Assembly (NCBI GenBank): GCA_029959085.1
Contig: JARWIR010000038.1
Location: forward strand, 5,836,915 to 5,900,914
Origin: Nemophila menziesii
Taxonomy: Eukaryota > Streptophyta > Magnoliopsida > Boraginales > Hydrophyllaceae
Reading direction: 5' to 3'
Length of the DNA stretch: 64,000 nucleotides
Of this stretch, positions 32,719 through 42,721 are shown piece after piece. Below the pieces are notes generated by a model. The model had not been told where the DNA came from. It worked only from the letters and a program-made list of their open reading frames with translations, and made no database searches. Position numbers and translations under genes: made by a program. Each line of letters opens with the position of its first letter. Positions within the stretch are counted from its first letter, which is position 1.

Positions 32719-33556
32719 GTAAGTCTCCTTTATATATAGTGGAGTCTTTATCTAATTATAATGGAAATTGAAAGATAGTTCTCACGTTTTTTACATTAGA
32801 AGATCGATCACATCAACGAAAGTTTTAATTATATAATGGATGTTCTTGCTAAATTTACCTGAGCAAACCTTAATCTAAAAAGATAGCATGACCAATTAGT
32901 ACTTATTAACTTTTTCTTTTTTTATCTCAGTGATTCTAACTCTACTTAATCTTTTAACATGTGATAAAAGAAAAAGTTCAAATCCAAAAGGCAACCCATC
33001 TCTCTCCATCTAATAAATGACAAAACTCCAGCCGATTCACTGGAAGCGCCGGTAACGGGTTGTTACTATAAAAAAACGTTGATTCCTTTTCATGCTTTTT
33101 GCTCAGACAATAAATAGTTTTTTCTTTTTTTTGTTCGGAGCAAACAATAAATAGATGAAAAAGAAAGGGAGATATATTTCGAACCACATGTTTCCTTTCG
33201 ATTTCGATAGAGTAGCTTTTAGGCTTGCTCGTTCTTTGTGGGTCCCAGCTGGCTGGTTCATCACTACTGACTAACGCCGTCAAGATCCGTTTGCTTCATC
33301 TAATGCCCAACTTCTTCTTTCGAACTTTGAAAAGTAACGTCAGGTACCTACGTATAAGAGTATAAATTATCTGTATGCCATGTCACATGTTACCTGTTAT
33401 ATTCAAGCATATTATTTAATTCTAATAAATACAAAAAAATGCTATATAGGATATACTTTAGCTTAAAGGATAACCTCTTGATCCCTTGATGTTTAGTTTG
33501 GCAAATTTTCTTTGGATTAATGCCCCCACAAATTTCTTATTTTATTTTTTATAGTC
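32719..33556. other. Intergenic DNA without recognised features
   Basis: Nothing convincing is seen. A 101-codon minus-strand frame at 32978-33283 has no recognisable domain and is not called. Confidence 0.45.
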
Positions 33557-33591
33557 ACTTCACCGCTGTTAGAAGGAAACACTCCACCATG

Positions 33592-34077
33592 CAGGGGAGA
33601 AGGCAGGAATTTTTGTAAGAGGGGGGGGGGCTAAGGGGGTTCGTGGGCAACGGCTCGATTTTTTTTTTTTACCTTAAATTTCTTTATAAGTCAATATATT
33701 ATGTAAAATTGCAAAATAGGTCCTTATATTATGCAAAATTGCACTATAGGTCCCTATATTTTGTAATATTAAAATATAAGTCTCATTATTATTATTATTT
33801 ATAATTAATTACTCTATAAATTTTTTTTAATAAAAAATAATATATATTATATGTTAAAAAAATTAAAAATCATACAATTAAAGTAATTTATAACCTAATA
33901 AAATAAATTTTAAAAATTAGGGGGGGGGAGGGGGGGGGGGGGGGGAATGAAGATTTTACAAAAATTTGGGGATTATTTACTTATAAACTTTTTTTTTAAT
34001 GTTTAGTTATATTTATTTATTTTAGAAAATTCAGGGGAGGCCATGGACCCCCCTACACCCCCTTGCCTCCGCCCCTG
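33592..34077. mobile_element. Non-autonomous hAT element (486 bp) nested in a LINE
   Basis: It begins CAGGGGAGAAGGCAGG and ends with the complement of CAGGGGCGGAGGCAAGG, a hAT-type terminal inverted repeat. It is flanked by the perfect 8-bp duplication CCACCATG (33584-33591, 34078-34085). The interior contains long G runs near 33918-33946 and T runs, and no coding frame. The perfect duplications of host LINE and insert give the order of events: LINE first, hAT second. Confidence 0.88.
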
Positions 34078-34189
34078 CCACCATGCAAGTTAAGATAGAT
34101 AAAAGCTTTAAAGATAATTTCTCGACCTGGTTCCTTGAGACTATTGAAGCTTACAGTATAAACTGTTGGGATAAAAAAGAGATTACGGC

Positions 34190-34852
34190 CTCTATTTTAT
34201 AACTTGTTGGGTTATTTGGAAAGCTAAAATGAGAGGATTTTTTTATAAGGTTGGGTGGAATATTAGAGACATAAATTATAAGGTTAAATATATGCTTAAT
34301 GACTATTTTCAGCCAAAGACTAAAAAGGACAGTGTCAAAGGGGTTAAAGCGATTAATGGGGGTCATGAAGAAGTTATTAATAACCCTCTTATATCGGATG
34401 ACTCCGATCTCCTGTGGATATGTGATGCTTCTTTTTCTAAAGAATGGAAACCTGCTGGCATCGCAACTATTGGAGTTGATAAAAATGGTACTATTACAGA
34501 AAAGATAAATAAAAGGTGTCGTATTGAGAGCCCGATTATTGGAGAAAGTTGGGCTCTTCTCCTTGCTATGAGGAAGTCAGCTTTCCTTAATCATCAGAGT
34601 GTTTCCTTCTACTCCGACAACCTTGAACTTATCCAAGGAATTTATCAAGATTCAGGTCTTCGCTGGCAAATTTATCCTCTCGTTGCCGAATTGAAGAACT
34701 GGCTTTCCAAATTTAAAGATTAGAAAGTTTATCATATTAGCAGGAAGTTTAATGGAACAGCGGATGCACTTGCTAAATGCACTAAACGTAATATTAATCT
34801 ACACCAGTGGAATGATTTTACAATCTTAGGCGCTTTTACTTTTCTTAATCAG
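34190..34852 (+). pseudogene. LINE ORF2 C-terminus with RNase H domain
   Basis: From WVIWKAKMRGF the reading continues through a Lys-rich linker to the RNase H motifs: CDASFSKEWKPAGIA, IIGESWALLLAMRK and SDNLELIQGI. At 34721-34723 a TAG interrupts the frame where Trp is expected. The remaining KVYHISRKFNGTADALAKC, with the last catalytic Asp, is readable downstream in the same frame. So this is a single-nonsense pseudogene of an RNase H otherwise complete in its motifs. Confidence 0.78.
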
Positions 34853-34908
34853 ATGTGTAGCTATTGTTAACTTGTTTCTTCTGACAAAAAAAAACTTCAC
34901 CGCTGTTA

Positions 34909-35235
34909 TATATTTCTCGTAAAAAACATAATATATTTATTTTATTTTTTGCTTTATTCTGGATTGTTATTCTATATTATTCAATTGTATTTGTCCAACT
35001 TTCTAAAGAAAAATATCCAATATTATTTATCATTTTGTAATAGAAATTATTACCCAAGAGATCTTGTAGACACCACCCGGGGACCTAACAAGACCGGCTC
35101 TATAGCTTCTTCTTATTAAAGGCCATAACAATATATTAACATTACAAGCCAATTTCCCAATTACTATCTTGCCTTTTTGTTTTTATTACTACTTTTTATC
35201 AAAAAATAATTAAAAGCCTAAACACTCTCCTCTAG
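34909..35235. other. Intergenic DNA without recognised features
   Basis: AT-rich sequence; nothing recognised. Confidence 0.45.
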
Positions 35236-35940
35236 GGTTTACTGAAATGGCGATGGCAAGCTTTTCAAATCCCGGCGATTGGTTCTCACCGGCGGACGCC
35301 CCATCTGGTTTGTGGTGGAGATCTGGCGGCAGCCAGGTGGTGGTGGTTCGAGGTGGTGGTGCGAAGTGGTGGTGGAGATCTGGTAGCAACGCACTTCCGT
35401 GAATCAAGAAGTGGTGGTGAAGATAGGATACCAGCGCCGCCAGATCTGAACGGAGGCCAGCGCCGCCGTTCGTTGATGCCAGTACAGATCTCTGTTCGTG
35501 AAGACCAGCTCAGCCAGACCTCCGCTCCGCCCATTCACCATCCAGCAAGAAGAAGATTTGTTAATGGTGAAACTTCGGTGAAGTAATGAACCTCCGACAA
35601 GAGTGCTCAAACTAGAGAAGAAGGTCGTTGATGCTCCGATCTCGTGCGCTTGATGCTCTGGATCCATGGTAGCGAGGTGGTGGGTCGAGGTGGTGGAAGC
35701 GAGGTGGTGGGTCCGGCAAGAGTGCTCGAACCCAATTTTTCTGTTGTGCAGGCTCAGTAATATGCAGATGAACGACGTTTTTTTGGTAAATAAGATGATG
35801 AATAATGTTAGTTGGGCTGGTAGGATTCTGTAGACTGAAATTGGTTTTTGGGCTCAATTGGACTGCTGGGCTCAAGAAGATGATGTAGATGAACGTTTTT
35901 TTCCTGATTTGACCATGATAAGAACAAAGTTGCAACTCTT
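35236..35940. repeat. GGT-rich low-complexity segment of unknown origin
   Basis: An island of higher GC content carries repeated GAGGTGGTGG and GCGAAGTGGTGG motifs (35330-35420 and 35670-35720). Overlapping open frames exist on both strands but they mirror the trinucleotide repeats. It may be a captured gene leader or a decayed transposon interior; no family is recognised. Confidence 0.35.
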
Positions 35941-36059
35941 CTTTTATTCTTCAATTTCGAATGACTATAATAAACTATTCTAATGTTCTTTCTCTAATTT
36001 TTTATATATAAAAAATTTTGATTCAAGAAAATTATCTAATCTCAATAAATTTTCTCTAA

Positions 36060-36258
36060 AATGCTCAGCAAAGTAACTGATTATACGAGCACGCTCAGTA
36101 AAGATACTGAGTAAACGAGCATGCTCAGTATATTTACTCAATAAAAAATTCGAATACTCAGCAATTTTTTCTGACACTCAACACTTTTTCCGATACTCAT
36201 CAACTTTTTCCATGCTCAGTAAATTTTTCTATGCTCAGTAACTTTTTCCAGGCTCAGA
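36060..36258. repeat. Degenerate short tandem repeat with ATGCTCAGTAA core
   Basis: The motif ATGCTCAG(T/C)AA followed by a T-rich spacer recurs about nine times with a period near 20-25 bp. It includes the palindromic CTCAGTAAAGATACTGAG near 36093-36110. No gene is seen between 36260 and 36819. Confidence 0.5.
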
Positions 36259-36819
36259 ATTTTTTCCAGCGGTGGTCGGTGATTGTTGTCGGAGCTGGAA
36301 TTATTGATAGTTAATGAAGGAGGAGAAAGAAAAAATGATAAAGGAGGAGAGAAATTAATGATAATGGAAGAGAGAGTAATGGTAATGGAGGAGAGAGAAG
36401 AATCTATTTTTGTTTTGTTTTATATGCACTAGAAAGGTAGTTATGAAAATGAATATCTTATTGGACTCTAAGAAGGAAAGAAGAATTGACTACTTTCTTT
36501 GTGAAACTACAATCATCTCTAAAACCCCATGTGTAATTGACCTTTTTTAATTATATTTTAATATTATACCTAATTAAATAATAAAAAAGTAATACAATAA
36601 ATAATATCAGATTTATATATTAAATGTTTTTTGTCATTTTTATATACCAAAAAGGTGGACAAAAAATAGACGGAGAGAAAAGTTATTAGTTATTACAGAC
36701 TCACAACAATCTTTTTATATTTTCATAATTCACAAAATTTTATAAACAAATTTTTTGTATTTTATATTTCATCATTATTAATGAATTATAAACCAAATTT
36801 AATTTCAAAACTTATACTT

Positions 36820-36834
36820 TTAATTGATTTTAAT
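36820..36834. repeat. LINE target-site duplication, 3' side
   Basis: TTAATTGATTTTAAT is identical to 43487-43501 at the other end of the LINE; the last T merges with the poly(T) run. Confidence 0.88.
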
Positions 36835-36881
36835 TTTTTTTTTTTTGGTCTAACGTGCAAGTACAGAAAAAAGAGTCGTAC

Positions 36882-39800
36882 TTAGCCTATTCCTAATCTC
36901 ATAAATGCCGACCCCAACTCCAAGGGGTCAAGTTGACTCGGTGCCGATTGCCTAGCTAGGCGCGCGGCTCGGTCAGCCAGCCCATTCCATCGTCGCGGAA
37001 GATGTTTGAAGTCCAGTGCTCCATGAACCTCAATCATCTTATGGATACGCGTGATGTACGGACGGACTTTCCACCATGCAGCTGGCAACGACTTCAGGCC
37101 TTGAATAAAGTCAAGGTTGTCTGAACAGACAACAGTTCTCACTCCTGGGTGAGCCAGGCTAAGTATAGAAGCTTCCAGTACAGCTGAAGCTTCCCCTTCC
37201 GCCGCTGAGTCTGTCCAAATGGGTTTCGAGAAAGTAACACGTTGGCCTGTGAGGGTATTTCGTTGAACAATTCCAATACCACTAGGCTTATCAGCAGAGA
37301 GAAATGAGGCATCGCATGTGTATACATAGTCAACATTGTCAAAATCAGTATCATTCATTGGGTTGACCGCCGGTATCCTGGTGTTAGGAGTTGCTGGGGG
37401 TGGTAGGGCGTCCCGAGAATCCCCAAAGAGATCCTTCATACCTGCATGAATAGTAACCACGATTTGTTGTGGTCGGATATTAAGTTGTTCATAAAGCATT
37501 TTCATTTTTGCCTTCCAGATGTTCCAAAGTGTCAATTGTATGCATGCTATTAATGTGTTCTCTTCCCAGATCGTATTGTCCATTGAGTCACAAGTTTTTG
37601 TTAGCCAGTCACCTATCGAGTCTGGATCCTCTTCCGGTATCCGTACCTGTATCGCCATCCCAGCCCATACCTGTTTTGCAAAGTTACAAGATAAGAGCAT
37701 GTGTACAACCGTATCTGACTTGTTTTCGCACCATGTACAGTATTTGCTATCACTACAATGCCTTTTATAAAGATTCAGTTTAGTAGGTAAAAGGTTCCGG
37801 CAAGCTTTCCAGTTAAAGGATCGCACTTTGTTGGGAACATTGGACTTCCAAATTCTATTCCACAACTTCGGGTTGTTCAGTTCCGCTTGTCCTGAGGTCT
37901 GAGCCGTTCCACTTACCGCAATTTGAGATAGTAATTTGTACCCTGTTTTCGTAGTATACATGCCAGATTTAGTAAAAGGCCAGATAAAGGTATCCTGTCC
38001 CTCAGGTTCAAGGAGAGGGATCCTAGCAATCTCTCCATGGACGGGCTGGGGGAGGGTGTTATCGATCACGGCCCAATCCCATCCATTCCCCTGGTTTGTC
38101 ATCAATTGATTAACAGTTTCAAGATTAGTGCCCATAGGCTGGTCTTTAATAATCCCTGATGGTAGCCATTTGTGTTTCCATATGTTGGTGGATTCTCCAT
38201 TACCAATCTGGATGTGACCATGTTGAACAAGTAGATCCCTTCCCTCTATCAGGCTTGCCCAGGACCAAGTCCGGCTTTGTCTTAATTTGGTATCCAAGAA
38301 GCTCCCATGTGGATAGTAGATCCCTTTCAGAACTCTAGAGACCAGAAGATCCGGGTTACTAAGGATTCTCCAAGCCTGAGCGGCCAAGAGAGCCCTATTC
38401 GCCCTTTTCAGGTCCCGAAACCCCATGCCCCCTACCACCTTGGCCGCAGTCATCTTTTCCCATTCCAACCAATGGATTTTCTGTTTCTCCAACGAGTTCC
38501 ACCAGAACCGAGCAATGATAGATGAGAGTTTCCTGCAAAAGCCAATAGGAAAAGAGAAAATAGACATAGCATAACACGGGATAGCCTGCAAAACCGCTTT
38601 AATAAGTATTTCTTTGCCTCCCTCCGAGAGCAGTTTGGCAATCCACCCCTGGGCTTTGTTGAAAACCCGTTCCACGATCCAGTTTAATGTTTCCATGCGT
38701 GATCTCTTATGACAAAGTGGGATACCGAGGTACTTACCAAGGTCGCGTGACTCAGCAATCTGTAGAGTTGCTGCCACCTGCTGACGTAAATCGTCCGGTG
38801 TCTGTGTACTAAAGTATATCGAAGATTTGTGGTAATTTATCTTCTGTCCTGAACATCGGCAGTAAGTCTCGAGGCATTCCTTGAATTCCTGCACATCTTG
38901 TCCATCTAAAGAGATAAAAAACAAAGAATCATCTGCAAAAAGTAGGTGAGAAATAGTCGGACAATTTCGAGTCATCTGAATGCCTCTGATGCTCCCGTGT
39001 TCAACCTTAGTTTCCAATAAAGAAATAATTGATTCTGTAAGTAAGGCGAAAAGTAATGGTGATAAAGGATCTCCTTGACGGATGCCTTGTCCAGGTTTAA
39101 AGGGTGGTTGGCGTTCACCGTTAATATTCAGTTGAAATGTGACCGTAGATATACAATTCCATATCCATTGGACCCACTTGGGAGCAAACCCCAACTTCTC
39201 AAGAAGCAGGCGGAGAAAATCCCATCGAACCTGGTCATAAGCCTTTGCCATATCAATTTTGATAGCCGCGAAATTAGCTTTGTTCTTCAATTTGCGCTTC
39301 ATAAAGAAGGACACTTCTTGAGCTATAAGAATATTGTCCTGAATTGCCCGTCCTTTAATAAAAGCAGATTGAGTAGGTGATGTAATATCATTGATTAGCG
39401 ATTGTAACCTATTAGCCAAAATTTTTGCTATCACCTTGTACACAAAATTCACACATGAGATAGGACGATAGTCCCCCACCCCTATCTGACAATCACCTTT
39501 AGGGATCAGTGTAATCAGTGTTTCATTCAGAAGTGTTAGAGATGTGTTATTGGTAAAGAAATCAATCACAAGATCAACTATATCAGGACCAATGATGTCC
39601 CAATACTCCTGAAAAAATTTACCATTAAGGCCATCCGGGCCAGGGGCTTTATTTGGGCTCATGTCAAAGGCTGCTTGTTTGATTTCATTAGCATCAGGAA
39701 TTCTAGTCAAAGCGTTATTCATATCAATTGTCACCTTAGGAGTTATGTCACGTAATGCTTCATTAAGATCTGTAGGTTCCTGTTCATGTAACAGATTAGA

Positions 39801-41000
39801 ATAAAAGGTATTAAATTGGTCTTTAATTTCATTCTCCGATTGTATCCAGACCCTGTCAGAGTTCTGGACACCTGCAATTCGGTTGCAATTCCGTCTTTGG
39901 GCCGTAAGTGCGAAAAAGTATTTTGTATTTTTATCCCCAAACCGAATCCACTGGTCTCTAGCTCGATCGGACCAGTAGATCTCCTCCCTTTTCCAGTAAT
40001 GTAGGAGTTGCTCACGAATCAAGATTTCCTCCCCTTGTTGTTGCGGGGAGTAAGGTGCATTAGAACTCGCAATTAGTTGACGTTCAAGATCTTTGATCTT
40101 ACTCTTGTTATTTGGGAATTCAAGTTTTCCCCATGTTGCTAATGCATTGGACGTGATCTCTCTTTTTTGGATTAGCACCTGGAGAGCCGTGTTGTTCACC
40201 AGAGTGTTCCATGTATTATCAACAATGTCCCGACAGTGGGGGTGGAGGCACCAGTTTGTTTCGAATCTAAAATGCCTCACGTGTCTTTTCCCTTTACCAC
40301 TAGGCATTAGAACGAGGGGAGAATGATCAGATCCCACCGCAGGTGGGATAAAAACCGTTGCATTTGGGAATTTGTCAGTCCATTCAGTAGATGCGAAAAC
40401 TTTATCAATTTTGGATTTGATCACATTCGAGTTATCTTGTCTATTTTTCCAAGTGAAGAAACTACCATAGTTGTGAAGTTCTGTAAGCATATTGTTAGAA
40501 ATAAACAGATTAAAATTTAGTATATATTGTTGATTAGGTGGAGCACAGCTAAGCCTTTGGTTGCTGTTGGAAATGTCATTGAAATCCCCCATGATCACAA
40601 CTGGACCTGCGTGCCGTGTTCTCCACTCTGTAATATTGTTATACAAAGCTTGCCGTTCAAGGTAAGCATTAGGGGCATGGACAAACATATAATAATACGA
40701 ATTTAAACTATCATTAATACTAATAGTAATAAAGTAGGGGCTAGAGTCCAAAATACAAACCGAGACTTGCGAGTCCCAAACCAACAAAAACCCCCCAGAG
40801 TGATTCAGGCTGCCCTGGGGGTTCACCACAAAATAGTTCACAAAATTTAGGTTCCTAACAAAAAGTTTGGCGTCAGATTCCAACAACATAGTTTCACAAA
40901 AACAAGCCACAGTTGGTTTGTACTCCCCAACCATGGCTTTTAACACTTGAACTGTCAAGGGTGCCCTGATGCCTTGACAGTTCCAAAATACCACAATCAT
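36882..41000 (-). CDS. LINE ORF2: AP endonuclease, reverse transcriptase, zf-RVT, RNase H (1,372 aa)
   Basis: This protein would nick target DNA and copy the LINE RNA into it. Residues 1-230 form an exonuclease-endonuclease-phosphatase domain with NCQG (N7), CETM (E36), GDFND and SDHSPL. The reverse transcriptase spans about 480-760, with LITLIPKG, IKIDMAKAYDQVRWDFL, GIRQGDPLSPLLFAL (about 635) and an intact FADD box (about 689). A zf-RVT Cys/His region lies near 1050-1110. RNase H runs about 1230-1345 with CDASF, EGEAS, CSDNLD and LADRAAR, so the D-E-D-D set is complete. The start ATG overlaps the ORF1 stop in ATGA. It is the best candidate in the window for an active transposition enzyme. 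Confidence 0.93.
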   Translation of the reverse strand: MIVVFWNCQGIRAPLTVQVLKAMVGEYKPTVACFCETMLLESDAKLFVRNLNFVNYFVVNPQGSLNHSGGFLLVWDSQVSVCILDSSPYFITISINDSLNSYYYMFVHAPNAYLERQALYNNITEWRTRHAGPVVIMGDFNDISNSNQRLSCAPPNQQYILNFNLFISNNMLTELHNYGSFFTWKNRQDNSNVIKSKIDKVFASTEWTDKFPNATVFIPPAVGSDHSPLVLMPSGKGKRHVRHFRFETNWCLHPHCRDIVDNTWNTLVNNTALQVLIQKREITSNALATWGKLEFPNNKSKIKDLERQLIASSNAPYSPQQQGEEILIREQLLHYWKREEIYWSDRARDQWIRFGDKNTKYFFALTAQRRNCNRIAGVQNSDRVWIQSENEIKDQFNTFYSNLLHEQEPTDLNEALRDITPKVTIDMNNALTRIPDANEIKQAAFDMSPNKAPGPDGLNGKFFQEYWDIIGPDIVDLVIDFFTNNTSLTLLNETLITLIPKGDCQIGVGDYRPISCVNFVYKVIAKILANRLQSLINDITSPTQSAFIKGRAIQDNILIAQEVSFFMKRKLKNKANFAAIKIDMAKAYDQVRWDFLRLLLEKLGFAPKWVQWIWNCISTVTFQLNINGERQPPFKPGQGIRQGDPLSPLLFALLTESIISLLETKVEHGSIRGIQMTRNCPTISHLLFADDSLFFISLDGQDVQEFKECLETYCRCSGQKINYHKSSIYFSTQTPDDLRQQVAATLQIAESRDLGKYLGIPLCHKRSRMETLNWIVERVFNKAQGWIAKLLSEGGKEILIKAVLQAIPCYAMSIFSFPIGFCRKLSSIIARFWWNSLEKQKIHWLEWEKMTAAKVVGGMGFRDLKRANRALLAAQAWRILSNPDLLVSRVLKGIYYPHGSFLDTKLRQSRTWSWASLIEGRDLLVQHGHIQIGNGESTNIWKHKWLPSGIIKDQPMGTNLETVNQLMTNQGNGWDWAVIDNTLPQPVHGEIARIPLLEPEGQDTFIWPFTKSGMYTTKTGYKLLSQIAVSGTAQTSGQAELNNPKLWNRIWKSNVPNKVRSFNWKACRNLLPTKLNLYKRHCSDSKYCTWCENKSDTVVHMLLSCNFAKQVWAGMAIQVRIPEEDPDSIGDWLTKTCDSMDNTIWEENTLIACIQLTLWNIWKAKMKMLYEQLNIRPQQIVVTIHAGMKDLFGDSRDALPPPATPNTRIPAVNPMNDTDFDNVDYVYTCDASFLSADKPSGIGIVQRNTLTGQRVTFSKPIWTDSAAEGEASAVLEASILSLAHPGVRTVVCSDNLDFIQGLKSLPAAWWKVRPYITRIHKMIEVHGALDFKHLPRRWNGLADRAARLARQSAPSQLDPLELGSAFMRLGIG

Positions 41001-42721
41001 CCCTGGTTCGCAGCCATCTCCGGGTGGCTGCTACCTCTTCTTCCCCTACCTCCACGTCGGGCCCTACCACGAATTCTTGCTCCTCCTCTCCCACGAATGC
41101 TCCTATGATCTTGATCCTCATTGTGTTCCATTCCTTGTTCTGCTACACTGAAAATAATACCTTGTTGCTCTTCATTAAGTTTAGTTTGATCAAGATTAGC
41201 CATCCCAGTCCTCACCTCATTGTTCACTATTATATCTGTGTTCACACCATCAGCTACAACACCATCAGCAATCTGGCGCTGTTCCTGTTTATCCTTATCA
41301 ATAGCTTTTTCCAGTAATTTCCCCAAATCACCTTCTGAGTCAACATCCTGCAGGGCAATACGTTCCTCCAAGCTAAGTTTCCTGAGTTTGTTACCTTCCA
41401 CACTGTATACACTAGTCTGTGTTTTCTGCCTTTTATTTGCGACAGTATGAAATCTCATATACTCATTCCTACGTTTCTTCGCGCCAGCATTAGATAGTCC
41501 TTTAAAACGAGCAGTGCTAGTCTTATCAGAATCGGTAGTATCACTAGTAGTATCAGTCTCTCCTTTGTTCTCAGGAGAATGCATTTCTTTACCCCTTCCT
41601 GCCGTATCACCCGTAGTCTTAGATTTTTCATTTTCATCATCACTGATGAACACCGTTCTCACTGCCTGTTGTACGAACGTACCTTTCCTCTTTGCTTCTA
41701 GAATAGCGTCTTCAAGTTGCGTCTGTTGTCTTCCACCCTGATCTCCACCCATATCAATGTCACCTCTTGAGTCAGAGCTATCCCCCATCATGTCAGTTCT
41801 ACCAAAACTCCTACGATCATTACCACGTTTGGAGCGAATCTCCCTATCTTGACCATCAGCTGGATTTGGATGTGACCCCTCATCATCTCTATCCCAATTA
41901 AAGTAGCTGGCGTGCGATAGAAACGACTCACCAACTCTTTTCCTCACCCCATACAGCGGATTCTCAAGTGTGTCCTTAATTATATTCTCCGGACTCCAAG
42001 TAACCAGACGAAGTTTTGGCGCTGAAAGCCCTTCCCTATCAGCAGGCTCGTCACAGTTCTCCCGTTTGTGACCAAGCTTGCCACAAGCGAAACAGAAAAG
42101 ACCAATATTCTCATATTTAAAAGTAACCCAACCAATACCATCTTGTTGTCTCAAAAACTTACCTGGTGGAAGTGGGTCAACCACTCTGAAGCTTGCACGA
42201 AAGCGAAGAACTGGCACCACCGCTGAATCATCCTCTGGAAAATCAATTTCCTCCAAATCCGTAAATGTACGAGCAATATTCTTAATAGTCCCTATCGTGT
42301 TCTGGATATGGGCCAAACCTCCAACTTGAATCCATGCAGCAGAGTAGTTTGATGGGGTGAAAGTTCCATTGAAGCTGCCATCTCCTTTGGTAAAGCCAGC
42401 GTGTTGTCCGATCATAATACCTGGTCTGAGGTTCCACAAGCGTTCCCTTTCCTTGGGGTTTTCAATCTCCAGCTTGAAGTAGTTCTGAGAAATCTCGGAA
42501 ACTGAAACGTTGCCACGAACTTGCCACCGATCGAAAACCCAACGCCGAAATCCAGCCAGATTCACCCTATCGTCACCCATCACCCGGACCATCAGCACTC
42601 TTCCCCGGTCTAGGTTCTCAACACGACGAACCTTAATGTCCAGCTCGATGACCCCGAGCTCTTCCTCTTCGTCAGGATGTAAGAATGTTACCGGTAAGGC
42701 ATGACGGGAGTATGTTGCCAT
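40997..42721 (-). CDS. LINE ORF1: DUF4283-like, CCHC zinc-knuckle RNA-binding protein (574 aa)
   Basis: The start chosen is the ATG at 42721 (MATYSRHALPVTFLHP), because the frame further upstream has a TTG at its left limit and a UTR-like hydrophobic stretch. The N-terminal half resembles the DUF4283 domain of plant LINE ORF1 (RRWVFDRWQVRG, RERLWNLRPG). It is followed by the knuckle CFACGKLGHKRENC near residues 211-224. The rest is hydrophilic with several Lys/Asp/Glu-rich parts and an Arg/Gly-rich C-terminus (RGRGGARIRGRARRGGRGR) suited to RNA binding. The TGA stop overlaps the ORF2 ATG, suggesting coupled translation by termination-reinitiation. Confidence 0.85.
   Translation of the reverse strand: MATYSRHALPVTFLHPDEEEELGVIELDIKVRRVENLDRGRVLMVRVMGDDRVNLAGFRRWVFDRWQVRGNVSVSEISQNYFKLEIENPKERERLWNLRPGIMIGQHAGFTKGDGSFNGTFTPSNYSAAWIQVGGLAHIQNTIGTIKNIARTFTDLEEIDFPEDDSAVVPVLRFRASFRVVDPLPPGKFLRQQDGIGWVTFKYENIGLFCFACGKLGHKRENCDEPADREGLSAPKLRLVTWSPENIIKDTLENPLYGVRKRVGESFLSHASYFNWDRDDEGSHPNPADGQDREIRSKRGNDRRSFGRTDMMGDSSDSRGDIDMGGDQGGRQQTQLEDAILEAKRKGTFVQQAVRTVFISDDENEKSKTTGDTAGRGKEMHSPENKGETDTTSDTTDSDKTSTARFKGLSNAGAKKRRNEYMRFHTVANKRQKTQTSVYSVEGNKLRKLSLEERIALQDVDSEGDLGKLLEKAIDKDKQEQRQIADGVVADGVNTDIIVNNEVRTGMANLDQTKLNEEQQGIIFSVAEQGMEHNEDQDHRSIRGRGGARIRGRARRGGRGRRGSSHPEMAANQG

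Larger units (their letters stand above)
33572..34893 (+). mobile_element. 5'-truncated LINE tail with nested hAT MITE and target-site duplication
   Basis: The 15-bp repeat ACTTCACCGCTGTTA occurs at 33557-33571 and 34894-34908, immediately after the poly(A) run. The insertion holds the C-terminal part of LINE ORF2. Its 5' part is interrupted by a hAT MITE at 33592-34077. Confidence 0.88.

Noticed and set aside
35353..35667. ORFs in the GGT-rich segment
   Set aside because: Several overlapping frames on both strands are explained by trinucleotide-like repeats.
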